Source: Sabellastarte sp. h YS-2021 (Eukaryota > Annelida > Polychaeta > Sabellida > Sabellidae). From it: a stretch of DNA of 64,000 nucleotides. Positions 1 through 10,900 of this stretch are shown piece by piece. Under the pieces are notes generated by a model. That model ran no database searches, was not told where the DNA came from, and was given only the letters and a program-made list of their open reading frames with translations. The stretch spans positions 49,760,332-49,824,331 of the forward strand of contig OZ024938.1 in assembly GCA_964017235.1 (NCBI GenBank), read 5' to 3'. The position numbers were made by a program, and so were the translations under genes. The first letter of the stretch is position 1, and each line of letters opens with the position of its first letter.

Positions 1-558
1 AAAAAAATATAAGTACAAATATGTAAAAAATATATATATATTACTGTTCATTCTACATAGCATATTTGAGTTGGTGACTATTCATATTGGTGACAACAAC
101 TGAAAACATTTTAGTTTTCACAAAAGAACAAAATCAACAGTAGCATCAGACCATTGCACAAGTATTCCTGTATAGAGTAGGGGTGTGACACATTGTGCTT
201 TATGGGGCCAAGCCAGGGTACTCTCATTGTGATCCAAAGAGCATTCTAAGTAAAGCAAATTTTAAGAAAGTTATCAAAAGTAAAATGTCTAACATAATTA
301 AAATAAGGAAAATTGTGCTGCTTAAAAACAGATATACAATGTAGACAAAGTATAATAGTAATTAGGTATCAACCAGATTCTTTTTCAAGTATTTTAATAA
401 TTTTATCAGTATCCAGTATTAGTTACTTGTTACTTGGTTTGTCTGCCCATTTATCAGTCTCTGGACAACATGTCACATCCCCACTACAGAGTAAGAAAAG
501 CAGAATTTGTCAGTTTGTGAAAGACGCCACTACAGGTAACCCCACTTTCACTTAGCTT
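1..558. other. no gene recognised
   Basis: AT-rich DNA with no recognisable coding frame or structured repeat. The last bases adjoin the 5'-truncated LINE fragment. Confidence 0.5.
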
Positions 559-1090
559 TCAACTAGTCCCATCAATGTCTCTATTTTATGCTATGCCAGA
601 GTTTCTAGAACAAAAAAAGCACTACATTGGTTGCCGATTAAGTACCGTTCTATCTTTAAGACTGCCGTGCTTATTTATAAGTTCCTACACAGTGGTAACC
701 CCAAATACTTTGAAATCTTTCTCATATCCAGACATAGTGCATATAACACTCGTCGAAGTCAATCTGATGGCATGTTTCTTGAGGTTCCCCACTTTGCTTC
801 AGTTTTCAAGTTTCGAAAGCATTTTGGACTCAGTTTTGCGTATGACGAACCTATGATTTGGAATGACCTTCCTGACGAGGTCCGTTCTGCAAACTCACTT
901 GCCCTCCTTCAGGTCAAAGCTGAAAGCATATCCACCCTAAATTTCCAATCTCCTCCTGCTTTCTCCGCGGTGCTGACCCCTGCAATGTCTCTCGTTTATG
1001 AATATCGAACAATGTTTTTTGTGTGATGCGCCTTAGACTCTGTCTTTATGACAGAGATTAAGCGTTAAAAAAGTCCAATTAGAATTACAA
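559..1090 (+). pseudogene. LINE fragment: 3' end of reverse-transcriptase ORF plus 3' tail
   Basis: An open frame after a TAG reads KKALHWLPIKYRSIFKTAVL and later AYDEPMIWNDLPDEVRSANS. The HWLP...YR...WN.LP...R pattern is the hallmark C-terminal end of CR1/L2/I-type LINE ORF2. The upstream RT core is missing (5' truncation). The tail at 1,024-1,090 (GCGCCTTAGACTCTGTC with a short inverted repeat) resembles the tails at 3,405 and 61,300. Confidence 0.8.
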
Positions 1091-2205
1091 TTAGACAGGC
1101 TCAAAATGATGAACCACGTCAAACACTTGTCTGCACTAGATTTTTACTGACTGATGGTGGCTAGAATGAAAGGAGTAATTTAAAAGTGTATGAAAAAAGC
1201 AAAATGTAGCTACATTCTGCTTCAGCTAAGATAAATGAACTAAAAAAGTCACAAAAAAATCTGATTTTTTTTTTCAAAAACTAACAGAAAAATAAAGGGA
1301 ATTTCCTCAGTGGTAATTCTCATTTACACATTGTGACAAATTCCACGCTTCCTTCTCTTGATTAACACTCCTTCCATATCTCGTTAACAGAATTTAAATA
1401 CATGATTTGTTATACAAGCACCAACACAAGACATGACTAGAATAACGTATAGGAACTGAGGGCTATACTAACTAGAGAACTCACTTTATCGGGCATCACT
1501 GCAATCAAACTACTGAAACTAGGTCAAGGTCAAATGGGATCAACATTGGATGGAATTATCCCAGATGAACCCTTTATTAGGGATGATCATCAGTCTGTGC
1601 AGACATTCAGCAAAGGCTACTGTACAGTATAAAGTAGAAAATTTCCACCAAGTAAACAACACCATTGCTCTGTTTTGAATTATAGACTACTTGTTCTAAC
1701 TTTCTACATGTAGTTCACTTAACAATTTAGATCATTTATGCAATCGGTTGAAAAGTTTTCATGAATTTGCTTCCTGTTACTATGTCCCTAGTGGTAAAAC
1801 ACACAGTAGCCTCTGCTTACAATTGGCGATATTTATTGTTTATCGATAATTTCATGCTGATAATATTAATGTCACTATTTCATATATAACTATAAACTTG
1901 CACGGCAAATATTTGAAGTACAGCCTAAATCTGAAGAAATTGTAAACTTTTATCTTTTATTGTTGTAGTTTTTAATGCATTTTTGATCAGAACTGCCATG
2001 TTTGTTTTGATAAACTTCATTTCCTGTTAATGGTTGGGTATATGCTAGATCAAAACTTTTTCAATATCCCGGATTCAGACTTTTTAGTAGACAATATTCC
2101 TTCTCCCACCCCTGACATCAAATGTTATTGAAATACATTTTTACATTTAATATCAATGTCCCCACAGCCAAAAAGTGTGTCCACTAGGTGGAAGCCTAAG
2201 CATAG
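1091..2205. other. noncoding, remnant of a MITE-like repeat
   Basis: No gene is visible. The part around 1,915-2,035 (CTGAAGAAATTGTAAAC, GATCAGAACTGCCATG) is a diverged relative of the interior of the MITE at 9,671-10,186. Confidence 0.4.
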
Positions 2206-2206
2206 A

Positions 2207-2664
2207 CGTCCATGTACACGGGTGCGGCTTGTGGCAAGAAATTCAATTGGTATAATTATAGTGGGAGTGTGTTCATATACAAGGTCAGGGATAGAATTGT
2301 ACCGCAAGCTACCATTAGGAAGATAGGATATAGAGTAAGAAATCTAAAATTCGCCAGGAATCTAAAATTTGCCACCTCTAAAACCTTAGTTAATTTTATG
2401 CGGAAAATGATGTTTTGTCTAAAAATTGGTATTTTTCAGTTCAGAAAGCTTTAATTTACTATACATTCAACAAATCTCACCTCAATTCATTTATTTTATT
2501 AGTATTTGCACATGTGGCGAATTTCAGATATGTGGCGAATTTTAGATTTCTTACTCTATATTCTGAAGCAAGTATGAGGCATTTGGTATCAAAATTTGTA
2601 TCTCTTTAAACTAACGAATTAAATGCCGGCAAGCCGCACACCGCAGCCGTGTATATGGATGCCT
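2207..2664. repeat. imperfect inverted-repeat element split by a MITE
   Basis: Around 2,207-2,251 (CATGTACACGGGTGCGG, CTTGTGGC) and, reversed, 2,616-2,664 (CATATACACGGCTGCGG, CTTGCCGGC) are about 45-bp imperfect inverted arms. The MITE at 2,333-2,556 lies between them, so it appears to have inserted in this older element. Confidence 0.45.
2333..2556 (+). mobile_element. palindromic MITE, family GAGTAAG, copy A
   Basis: Terminal inverted repeats GAGTAAGAAATCTAAAATTC and complement, flanked by TA (or TATA), with extra inner inverted AATTCGCCAC motifs. About 224 bp and noncoding. The TA target suggests a Tc1/mariner-like source. Four more copies occur here (7,162; 14,864; 45,382; 63,169). Confidence 0.8.
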
Positions 2665-3360
2665 ACACTAACTCGAACCTCGACAACCCAGATAGTTCCA
2701 GGTAATTGGGCAAACGTCACAGGAACAAGCTGTCTCGGGAATAAATATTAACTAATATTAAGGGTAATCTACTTAACAAAGTTCTACTTAAATATACTGT
2801 TTCTAACAGACATTGTTCACCAATCAATGAGTATTGCTTAAACCGACTCAAAAAGGTAAGATCATTTCTCCTCTAAAGTAAAGTAACTATATCCCTAGAC
2901 AAAAATTTACTGGTCAACTAGATTTTATCTAAGTTAATAAATTAACATATATTACTTCACTCTAACACTGCCACACTTAATCCTGAAATATTATGATCAA
3001 AAAACAGTTTAAAATCCTTGGCCAGTTATTATTGCCTATTTACACTGAAGAATCTTATAAGTTGGACATATTAAGAATTAATTTGTCTACATTTTGACTA
3101 CATTAAGTTTATATTAATTTTAACTAGGCAAGAGTTGGTACCATGTGTCGGATGACAAATACCATTTTAGTAAGGTACATAAACAAAATTCTTTGACTGG
3201 TATAAGTAAGAAATGGACAATAATCTGGAACATTGAATTACATAATTTTCAGATTACTTTTGCTTTTATATTGATGTCATTTAAAGAGCTTGCATGCTTC
3301 ATTTTGTTTAACTTTACATCCTGTTGTTCGGCCAATATGATTGCAGTAATACTGCAGATT
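2665..3360. other. no gene recognised
   Basis: AT-rich noncoding sequence; no repeat structure noticed. Confidence 0.4.
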
Positions 3361-3361
3361 C

Positions 3362-3968
3362 TGTGTAAGCTGAACCAATGTAAGTCAAATGTAGGAATAA
3401 GTATTCTAGATTTTTATAGCGCTTAACCTTGACACAGATTAAGCACTATAAAAGTCTAGAATAGAATAGAATTAGTGTAATTCAAACAGAGAAATAACCT
3501 GAACTTGTGTAAGTCTAAGATAGGAATAAGTAGAATAAGTGTAATTCACACATAGGTATAAGCTGAACCAATGTAAGTCTAACATAGGCCTACGATGAAC
3601 CAGTATAAGTTTAACATCGGTCAAATGTTGATATAAGCGAAACTGGTGTAAATCAAACAAAGACATAAGTAGAACCGATGTAAGTCAAATATAGGTACAA
3701 GCTGAACCAGTGCAAGTCAAATGTAGGTATAAGTAGAATGAGTGCAAGTCAAATGTAGGCATGTGTCGAACCACTTCAAGTCAAATATAGGTATAAGCTG
3801 AACCAGTGCAAGTCAAATGTAGGTATAAGCTGAACCTGTGCAAGTCAAATATAGGTAGAAGCTGAACAAGTGCTAGTCAAATATAGGTATAAGCTGAACC
3901 ATTTTAAGTCAAATGTAGGTATAAGTAGAACCAGTGCAAGTCAAATGTAGGAACAAGTGTTAAGCTCC
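3362..3968 (+). repeat. 32-bp minisatellite
   Basis: Tandem copies of a 32-bp unit (TCAAATATAGGTATAAGC then TGAACCAGTGCAAG), most regular at 3,720-3,960. It is interrupted near 3,405-3,470 by a LINE/SINE-type tail (TTTTATAGCGCTTAACC ... AGAATAGAATAGAATT). A single related unit occurs at 63,136. Confidence 0.85.
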
Positions 3969-3969
3969 T

Positions 3970-5846
3970 AGTATTGGAAAATACTATATAAATTTTTGTG
4001 GGTATAAGTGAAGTTATGACAAACAGAACCAAGGCCTGATGACATTGGATGTTCTGGTTATACACATTCCACCGTGTAAGAAAGCTCGGTTTTATGACAT
4101 CCCGGAATCGGAACGGTTTTGCTTTGGTTGGATACTGATCTGGAACTTTTGTACCAACTCCTCTCTATTTAAATCCATATTTTTTTTAGCAGACTATAGA
4201 ATTATTATGGACATAAAGTGGTATATTTCTTATTATGACATACGTATTGGCAGTCAACTTTGAGAGAATTAAGACCCATATTGTAGATTATACTTTTTAA
4301 CTGATACATAATAATATTTTCTTAAGTGTAAGCCCTCCTTGTAAGTCTTAGTTTCTTTCACTGGTTGGTATTCAATATAAAAAAAAACATTGTGTATGAA
4401 ATTATGACACATCAACAGAAATATATAATAAATATATATGATCCACATTATGTACATACAGCTTCTTACAACAACAAATTGACAACAGATATTTACACTA
4501 TCATACAAAATAAATAACATCAACAACAAAACAGTCAATACAACTTAAAACTATATTTATATAAATTAAAAAAAAGAGAAAGATATTCTTAAATACAAAA
4601 GCTAACAAGTCTTTGACATTTTTAGAGTTAAATACATTAACAAATACTATAAGGAGCTCTACATGCATAAAAATCATGTGACACATTGTTATTATTATGC
4701 TCACGACAATACCACAACAATATAACCTTAATCAACATACACATGGCAGTGTTCAAATTTTTTTGTAAAAAAATATGACTTATTAAAATTACAAAATTAT
4801 GTTTGGATATAGCAACAGTAAGTATCAAGTAGATGGTATAAACTGAACGTTTTTGTTTTTTTGGGGGTTTTTTGCTGTTTATTTCTTTTCTTTACGTCTT
4901 CTTTTCATTTCAGTTGATAAGTCTTTTTTCACTTAATTTCCCGAAGAAGTTATAAGCTGTTGACTTTCAATGTTTTCTTAAAGTACGATGTTGGCTCAAC
5001 AGAACTTAGTACAGTCTGGGTCTATGGTCATTTTTAAGAAAAAAAGCAGGTTTATTGATGGAGGAAATAAGTCTTGCTTTGCTGTTAACCACTGGATTAA
5101 AGGCAGGAAACACACAATATAACACTTTAAGCGTCTAGAAAGGATTAAACAATTTTGTTTCCAAAAATATAGAATCGTTCTCACTTATTTTCAAACAGAA
5201 CTAGACCAGGTATACATTGGAATGATAGACTAGTGTCATAAACTGAAATAAAGGTATTATCAGATACAGGTATTGCATAAATCAGTAATAATTTTAAACA
5301 AATTTTCAAGCACTGTAATAATATCTAAATTAATGGAACAGTCAGCCTTTTTCACAACATAGAAACCATTTAAAATATTCGCAAAGACAGTGTTTAACCC
5401 TTTTTTTCAAATATTTCTAGCATATAGCTCTCATTTAAATATTCTCTGACTCTTCACCGGTGGATTTTACGTATTTTATTAATGTGTTTTATGTAATGTA
5501 ATGAATAACTGAGGGGCTTTCCCACAAGACATTCAGAAGGGCAATGCAACATTAACATCTCTGTGTCGTATATAAAAAGTTCTTTTGAATGACAATGACT
5601 GTTTTACTGATGTGTTAATCAAACAAGCTACAGTTTAAAGAGTTCTAATGTTTCTTCCACTTACTACAATAGACGTGACATATAAAATGGAATCGTTAAG
5701 AAAGATAATTATACAAACTAACAATGGAAAAGTAGGTAAAGCTCCAATTTTTTCAATATCATTTTCAATATATAGCAGTATTACAAATATTTGTGCGATA
5801 TAAAACTACATGAATAACTTCTCTCATACAAAAAATTTGGGTCAAG
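3970..5846. other. noncoding, AT-rich; possible 3' UTR or flank of POU6
   Basis: No coding signal. Downstream of the POU6 stop on its strand; whether the transcript extends this far cannot be judged from sequence. Several short spurious frames only. Confidence 0.35.
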
Positions 5847-5848
5847 TA

Positions 5849-6008
5849 CTGTAGAACCTTTATTATCCAACCCTCTGGGGAGAGTAACAATTAGGTCGGA
5901 TAATAGAAAGACTAAAATAACAGGTTTAAATGGAGTTGGGAGAGTGAGTTTGAGGTTGGATAACTGAAAATTTGGATAATGGAGGGTCGGATAATAGAGG
6001 TTCTACTG
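5849..6008. mobile_element. pogo/Tigger-like MITE (160 bp)
   Basis: Near-perfect terminal inverted repeats of about 28 bp: CTGTAGAACCTTTATTATCC left, CAGTAGAACCTCTATTATCC reversed right, flanked by TA duplications. The CAGTRGAACCTC terminus is typical of pogo/Tigger elements. Noncoding. Confidence 0.85.
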
Positions 6009-6539
6009 TACAAAAAATAAGTAAGTGGTTATTTGATGCTCTCAATACCTACTTTCGATTGTGTGCTGTCATGGGAATTCTGACTGACAATGACATGCTG
6101 CTATTGTAATGATCACCAGAACTAAACTTAATTTTAATACTTTTAACACATAGTCTTGATACTGGAAACAAAACATCTATTATCTAAACATTCTATTATT
6201 GTAGTATTTCAGTTCATAAACATAGTTCTCTTCTTCCCAAATGTATTAATTAATTAATGTTTGATGAACTTTCTATCATTTGATCTAAATCACACATTTT
6301 TAACATGTTTGCAGTACAAAAGTTCTCTCTACTCTATCTGCAAACATTGACAATGCTGACTTTCATGTAACTCAGTTCTCAATTTGAAAAAGATCAATCT
6401 GCCTTAGTGTTCTGTATCCAATGTGTTGTGAACCATTTTAATACCCTAAAGAAGACCGAAAAAAAAATCTGAAAAATATGTGTGTGTGCCTTTTTAAATA
6501 CATATCTTATTACCACTGCCAATGATGTATTATTTTCAT

Positions 6540-6770
6540 GACCGTTTGTGTTTGTTTGTTAGTTAGCAGGATTATGCCAATACTACCAGTTGGATCTTCT
6601 TAAAATAAAATCGGAAGATGGGTCTTGGTCTAAGTTAAGATCCCATTGAATTTTGAGAGTGATCTGGATCACCGTCTAGATACAAAAAAATCTGAATTTC
6701 CCATTTACTTATTATTATAAAACCCCCTTGGCAGATGTATGCACTCTCTGAGTGCTGATTTCAAATTGTT
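6540..6770 (+). mobile_element. SINE/retroelement tail fragment
   Basis: GTTTGTTAGTTAGCAGGATT, then GATGGGTCTTGGTC, GATCTGGATC and finally CTTGGCAGATGTATGCACTC. The same segment order appears reversed at 11,745-11,945 and, more diverged, at 49,800-50,110. Probably one retroelement family. Confidence 0.6.
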
Positions 6771-7161
6771 GTGGTATAATCTTCATTAAACAGTAAGCTT
6801 AAACAGTCATTAACACACAGAAGACTTTAACTGGTCTCATGACTTGATTATGAAATACAAAAGAAATTGTATCTTTTCTACAGAATGAAACAGAACTAAG
6901 ACTTGAAATCTTCCTCTATGAATGACAGAATTGCCTGTCCTTGAAAAGACAGAAATATCGTGAAATTTCAATAAAATTTTGAAAGGCTTTAAACATGTAT
7001 GTGACAAAGATCACAGAAGTGTCAAAGTTAATTAAAATTCACAAATTTGGTGTGAAAATGAGTCACAATGCAATACAAGGTAGTTATCTCAGGTTTTGTC
7101 CAAGGTGGTAAATACTGAAGAAAGTTCTGACATTAAGATTTGTCTCAAGTACCTAGTGATG

Positions 7162-7386
7162 GAGTAAGAAATCTAAAATTCGCCAGGACTCTAAAATTCA
7201 CCACCTCTAAAACTTTAAATTATTTTATGAAGATAATAATGTTTTTGTTCAAAAATTGGTATTTTTCAGTTCAAAAATCCTTAATTTACCATACAGTCAA
7301 CAAATCTTACCACAATTCATTTATTTTATTAGTATTTTCACATGTGGCGAATTTCAGATATGTGGCGAATTTTAGATTTCTTACTC
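7162..7386 (+). mobile_element. palindromic MITE, family GAGTAAG, copy B
   Basis: Same terminal repeats and interior as copy A, same orientation, about 225 bp. Confidence 0.8.
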
Positions 7387-7489
7387 TACCACACTAACTA
7401 ACCAATTTAAATTTAATCAGTTGTAAATTGTTAAGTCTATACATTACCCTAAAATATTCTGAAAATTTCAAATCTTACTTCATCCCCAA

Positions 7490-7725
7490 ATATTTAGATC
7501 ATTCTGGAGATTCTAAACCATTCTATAATGATTTCTCTTCCATATGCTAGACTATTATGGAACATTTAAGACCATTCTAGAAGCTTCTAGATCATTCTGG
7601 TCCATTATGGATCACCATTCTAGAAGCTTCTAGATCATTCTGTACCAATATGGAAGATTCTCGAGGTCTATTTACAACACTATAGGCTTGACCTTATATT
7701 CTTTCTAGAACATTCTAGAAGATTC
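7490..7725. repeat. CATTCTAGA-type simple array with heat-shock-element-like pentamers
   Basis: Repeated ATTCTAGAA blocks. A 43-bp duplication carries TTCTAGAAGCTTCTAGA at 7,575 and 7,618. At 7,703-7,725 five alternating TTC/GAA pentamers (TTCTAGAACATTCTAGAA then GATTC) run into the POU6 stop codon. Confidence 0.7.
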
Positions 7726-7918
7726 TATCCTACTGTAGTGGTGGATGACACTGAGGTACTGGTGTCCAGACTGTGGGTTAACCCTGTAAGCAGATGGTTC
7801 TCCTGAACCTTGAGTTTTTTTATTGTGTTTTTCAGGCCCTGTCGTTTGTTGCAGAACCAAACACGAATCACTTCCCGATCATAGTTTAACTGTTCAGCAT
7901 ACATTGTCATCTCTGCAC
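7725..7918 (-). CDS. POU6F2: POU6 coding exon 11 (homeodomain helices 2-3, stop)
   Basis: The exon encodes [18 protein letters not shown] then [18 protein letters not shown], followed by a divergent Ser/Thr-rich tail ending STTTVG and a TAG stop at 7,727-7,725. The recognition helix has the POU-typical Cys. The tail is unlike the vertebrate C-terminus. The stop codon overlaps an array of heat-shock-element-like pentamers. Confidence 0.96.
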
Positions 7919-10900
7919 CTGAAAATTTAAACAAAATAAAATAATACTGCAAAAATCATAAATTAATTGATGCAATAATTTTACCATTTCTTCATGAATA
8001 ATTATAACAATTACAGTGTTAAACACCGGAAACTGGATAATAGTTTCCTGTTTATTTTATGTAAATATAAACATTAGCCATAGAGTTTCCAAACCAATTT
8101 GCATATCTCAACACTAATATATGAAGACATAATTTATGTTTGTCTGCAAAGTGTTAACAAAATTCCAGTAATTTTAACATGTGTCTCATGTACAAACTCA
8201 CATAGTTTACAGCTCAGGTTACACTTCTTCAAAAAATTCCAAATTTTATCAAAATTTTCTTTCAAGAATCCAGTAATGACAATTTAAGTTGCAACTTGTA
8301 CAGACTCTTTGTACAAAACCTCAACTTGTACAAAACATATACGTAGATTAAAACAGGTGCAGGTCAAACTTTGCAACAGAATTACCCGTTGGGTGTGTGT
8401 TCCTCTCAAAGTATTCGTTGAGTATTTCCAGGGCCTGCGGGGTGAAGGATGTCCGCCGTTTGCGTTTTTTCAATGGTTCACTGCCCACAAAGTCTGAGAG
8501 ATTCTGTACTCCATTCTTATACCTTTCCTCTGCCTCGCTAATCCAACGCTCCAAAACGGGCTTCATTTTCTGTGCAGATTTTGGAGTGATGTCAAGTTTT
8601 TCAAACCTATACAGGGCAAGACGAGTTATTACCACTGAGTAAAAATACTACGCAAAAGTTCCAAACTATCGCCTGAATTTTAAAAGTTTTGCCTAGTTTT
8701 TTGGCCTAAACTGATTAATTGAAATAAGATATGTACAAAGCATTCTCAGCAAAACTCTGTAAGACACAAGTGTTTTTTCTTGTATTTTTAAGAAATATTT
8801 AAAGAGATTAATTATCACACCTGCATACCACAGACTGTGTATTGGTTGAAACAACTAGGTTTTGCAATATGTCGTACTAAAATAAGACACATATGTTATA
8901 TAACTCACCTGCATATTGCAGACTGACTGTAAGAAGGTCCCTCTGTGGCGCTGAGGGCTTGCCCCACTTGTGTCTGGGTCAAACCGAGTGATAGCCGCCG
9001 AATCTTAAACTGTTTGGCAAACTCACGGATCTCATCCAGATTTACACCGTCCACTACAGTACCCTCCCCTGCACTGCTGATTGTGTCTGAAATCAAAGGA
9101 ATTTTCAATTACTTGTTTCTAATAAAACACAAATATACAGTTAACTTCTAATTACTTATGTTAAACGTCTAATTCACTACACTGCTGAGTCTAAATTTTG
9201 AATCAATTATGATACCCCAATCATTTAACATTGCTTTTGGTTACCGTACATGAGTTTCTTAGAGTTGTAAATGGTAAACCGGTAAATCATTTAGGAATAA
9301 ATGAAGAAAACCGCAATGAATGTTTAAGTACTGGTTATTGAAAATGTCATTATTTTAGGCTTTCTACTGGTTAATATTTCATCATACCAATAAAAACCAT
9401 AAAATTTAGATAATATCTCACATTGAACTTCACATTCATTGTAAATAAAGTTTTAACTTTAAAACATGAAACTGGATTTGATTTTCAAAACTGGTCCAAC
9501 CACCAGTTTTAGTGACAAAAAACAAAACTTCTTCTGGAGCAATAGTAATAGAATTTTTTTTTTCACTGGCAACAAATATAGGACATGTTCACAACATGCA
9601 CAAAATTAGTTTAAAAAAAAATGTAAATTTTTTTTTTACACAAAATTGACCTTTTCTTCAAAATATACTGACCGTATTTATTCGTATAAACGCCCCAGCG
9701 GCAATGCATTTTTCAAAATGGGGGGGGGGGCTACTATTGCAGATAAAAAAATCAACTCTCGAGTCCAATGGTAATGGGCTATAATGGATACTTCCAGCCA
9801 GCATGTATAATGGCCAGAGAGTTTAAGATATTGGAATCAAACCTTAGATCTGAAGAAATTATAATGTTTCATCTCGTATTTTTGCAGATTTCAATGCGTC
9901 TGTGATCAAAACTGCCATGTTTTGTTTGTGACTTTCTTTATTTCTCGTAAGCGGTATTCGATTGGGAAGTACTAAAATGCATCTATTTTCGGAATCCTGG
10001 AATCGCAAAGGTGTTGGCTGTTGAGTGATATAATATCCCAAAATATGAACTTTGCAAAGGTGGAGGGGGGGGGGGGGGATTAATAGGGAGGGGGCACTTG
10101 TACAGATAAATACGGTAAATAGTTTGTGATAGTTGGGACAAAGTTAAGCTTAATAGGGAGGGGGCATTTGTACAGATAAATACGGTAAATAGTTTGTGAT
10201 AGTTGGGACAAAGTTAAGCTAATGAAGTCAATTCGTTGTTTTTATATTGTGTTTCCTGTTGGTCTGATGATAAATGGATGTTCTAAAATACTTTACAAAC
10301 AAACTCACTTGGCAGAAGCTGGTTGATGTTGGGTGTAGAAAGTGATACAGAAGTAAGTCCAGCAGTAAGATTGCTCCCCAATCCTGTAACAAAAAATACA
10401 CAGAAATATTGATCAGAACTTGTCGAAAGAAATAATATATGGAACTGGTGATATACCTCAAAAAATGAGCAAGAAAACATAAACGGACTAAAATTCTGCT
10501 TTACAAAAAAATATATATATCCTAAATTTGGCATAAAAAATTGTTTGAACCAGAATTCAAGTTACAAAATCATGGCCATAGTAGTTTAGTATCAAGACTA
10601 TGAGTGTTTTTATCAAAAAAGTCCATGTACAAAAGTTTGACTTCAGTCATTGTTCTATTTCAAAATTTTAAAGTTTTGTTTACAAACTATAAAGATAAAT
10701 ACCTGACAAGTTGACTGAGTTTGAAACTGTTACTGGGTTTATTTTCACCAAGGAATTTGGTGCAACAGAATTCAAAGCACTGGTCTGAAATATAAATGAA
10801 ATTGTCCATTAAAATAAAATGCTTGAGAATATTAAAAATTATAAACTTATTATTAAATTTGTAAATAACAATTTAACTCTTTCGGCGCGATTGGCGACTT

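Noticed and set aside
3362..3968. Could the 32-bp repeat be a CRISPR array?
   Set aside because: The repeats are contiguous without unique spacers, and the genome is eukaryotic.
4039..4263. 74-codon plus-strand frame (MTLDVLVIHIPPCKK...)
   Set aside because: No recognisable motif, no splice or promoter context, and AT-rich random-like second half.
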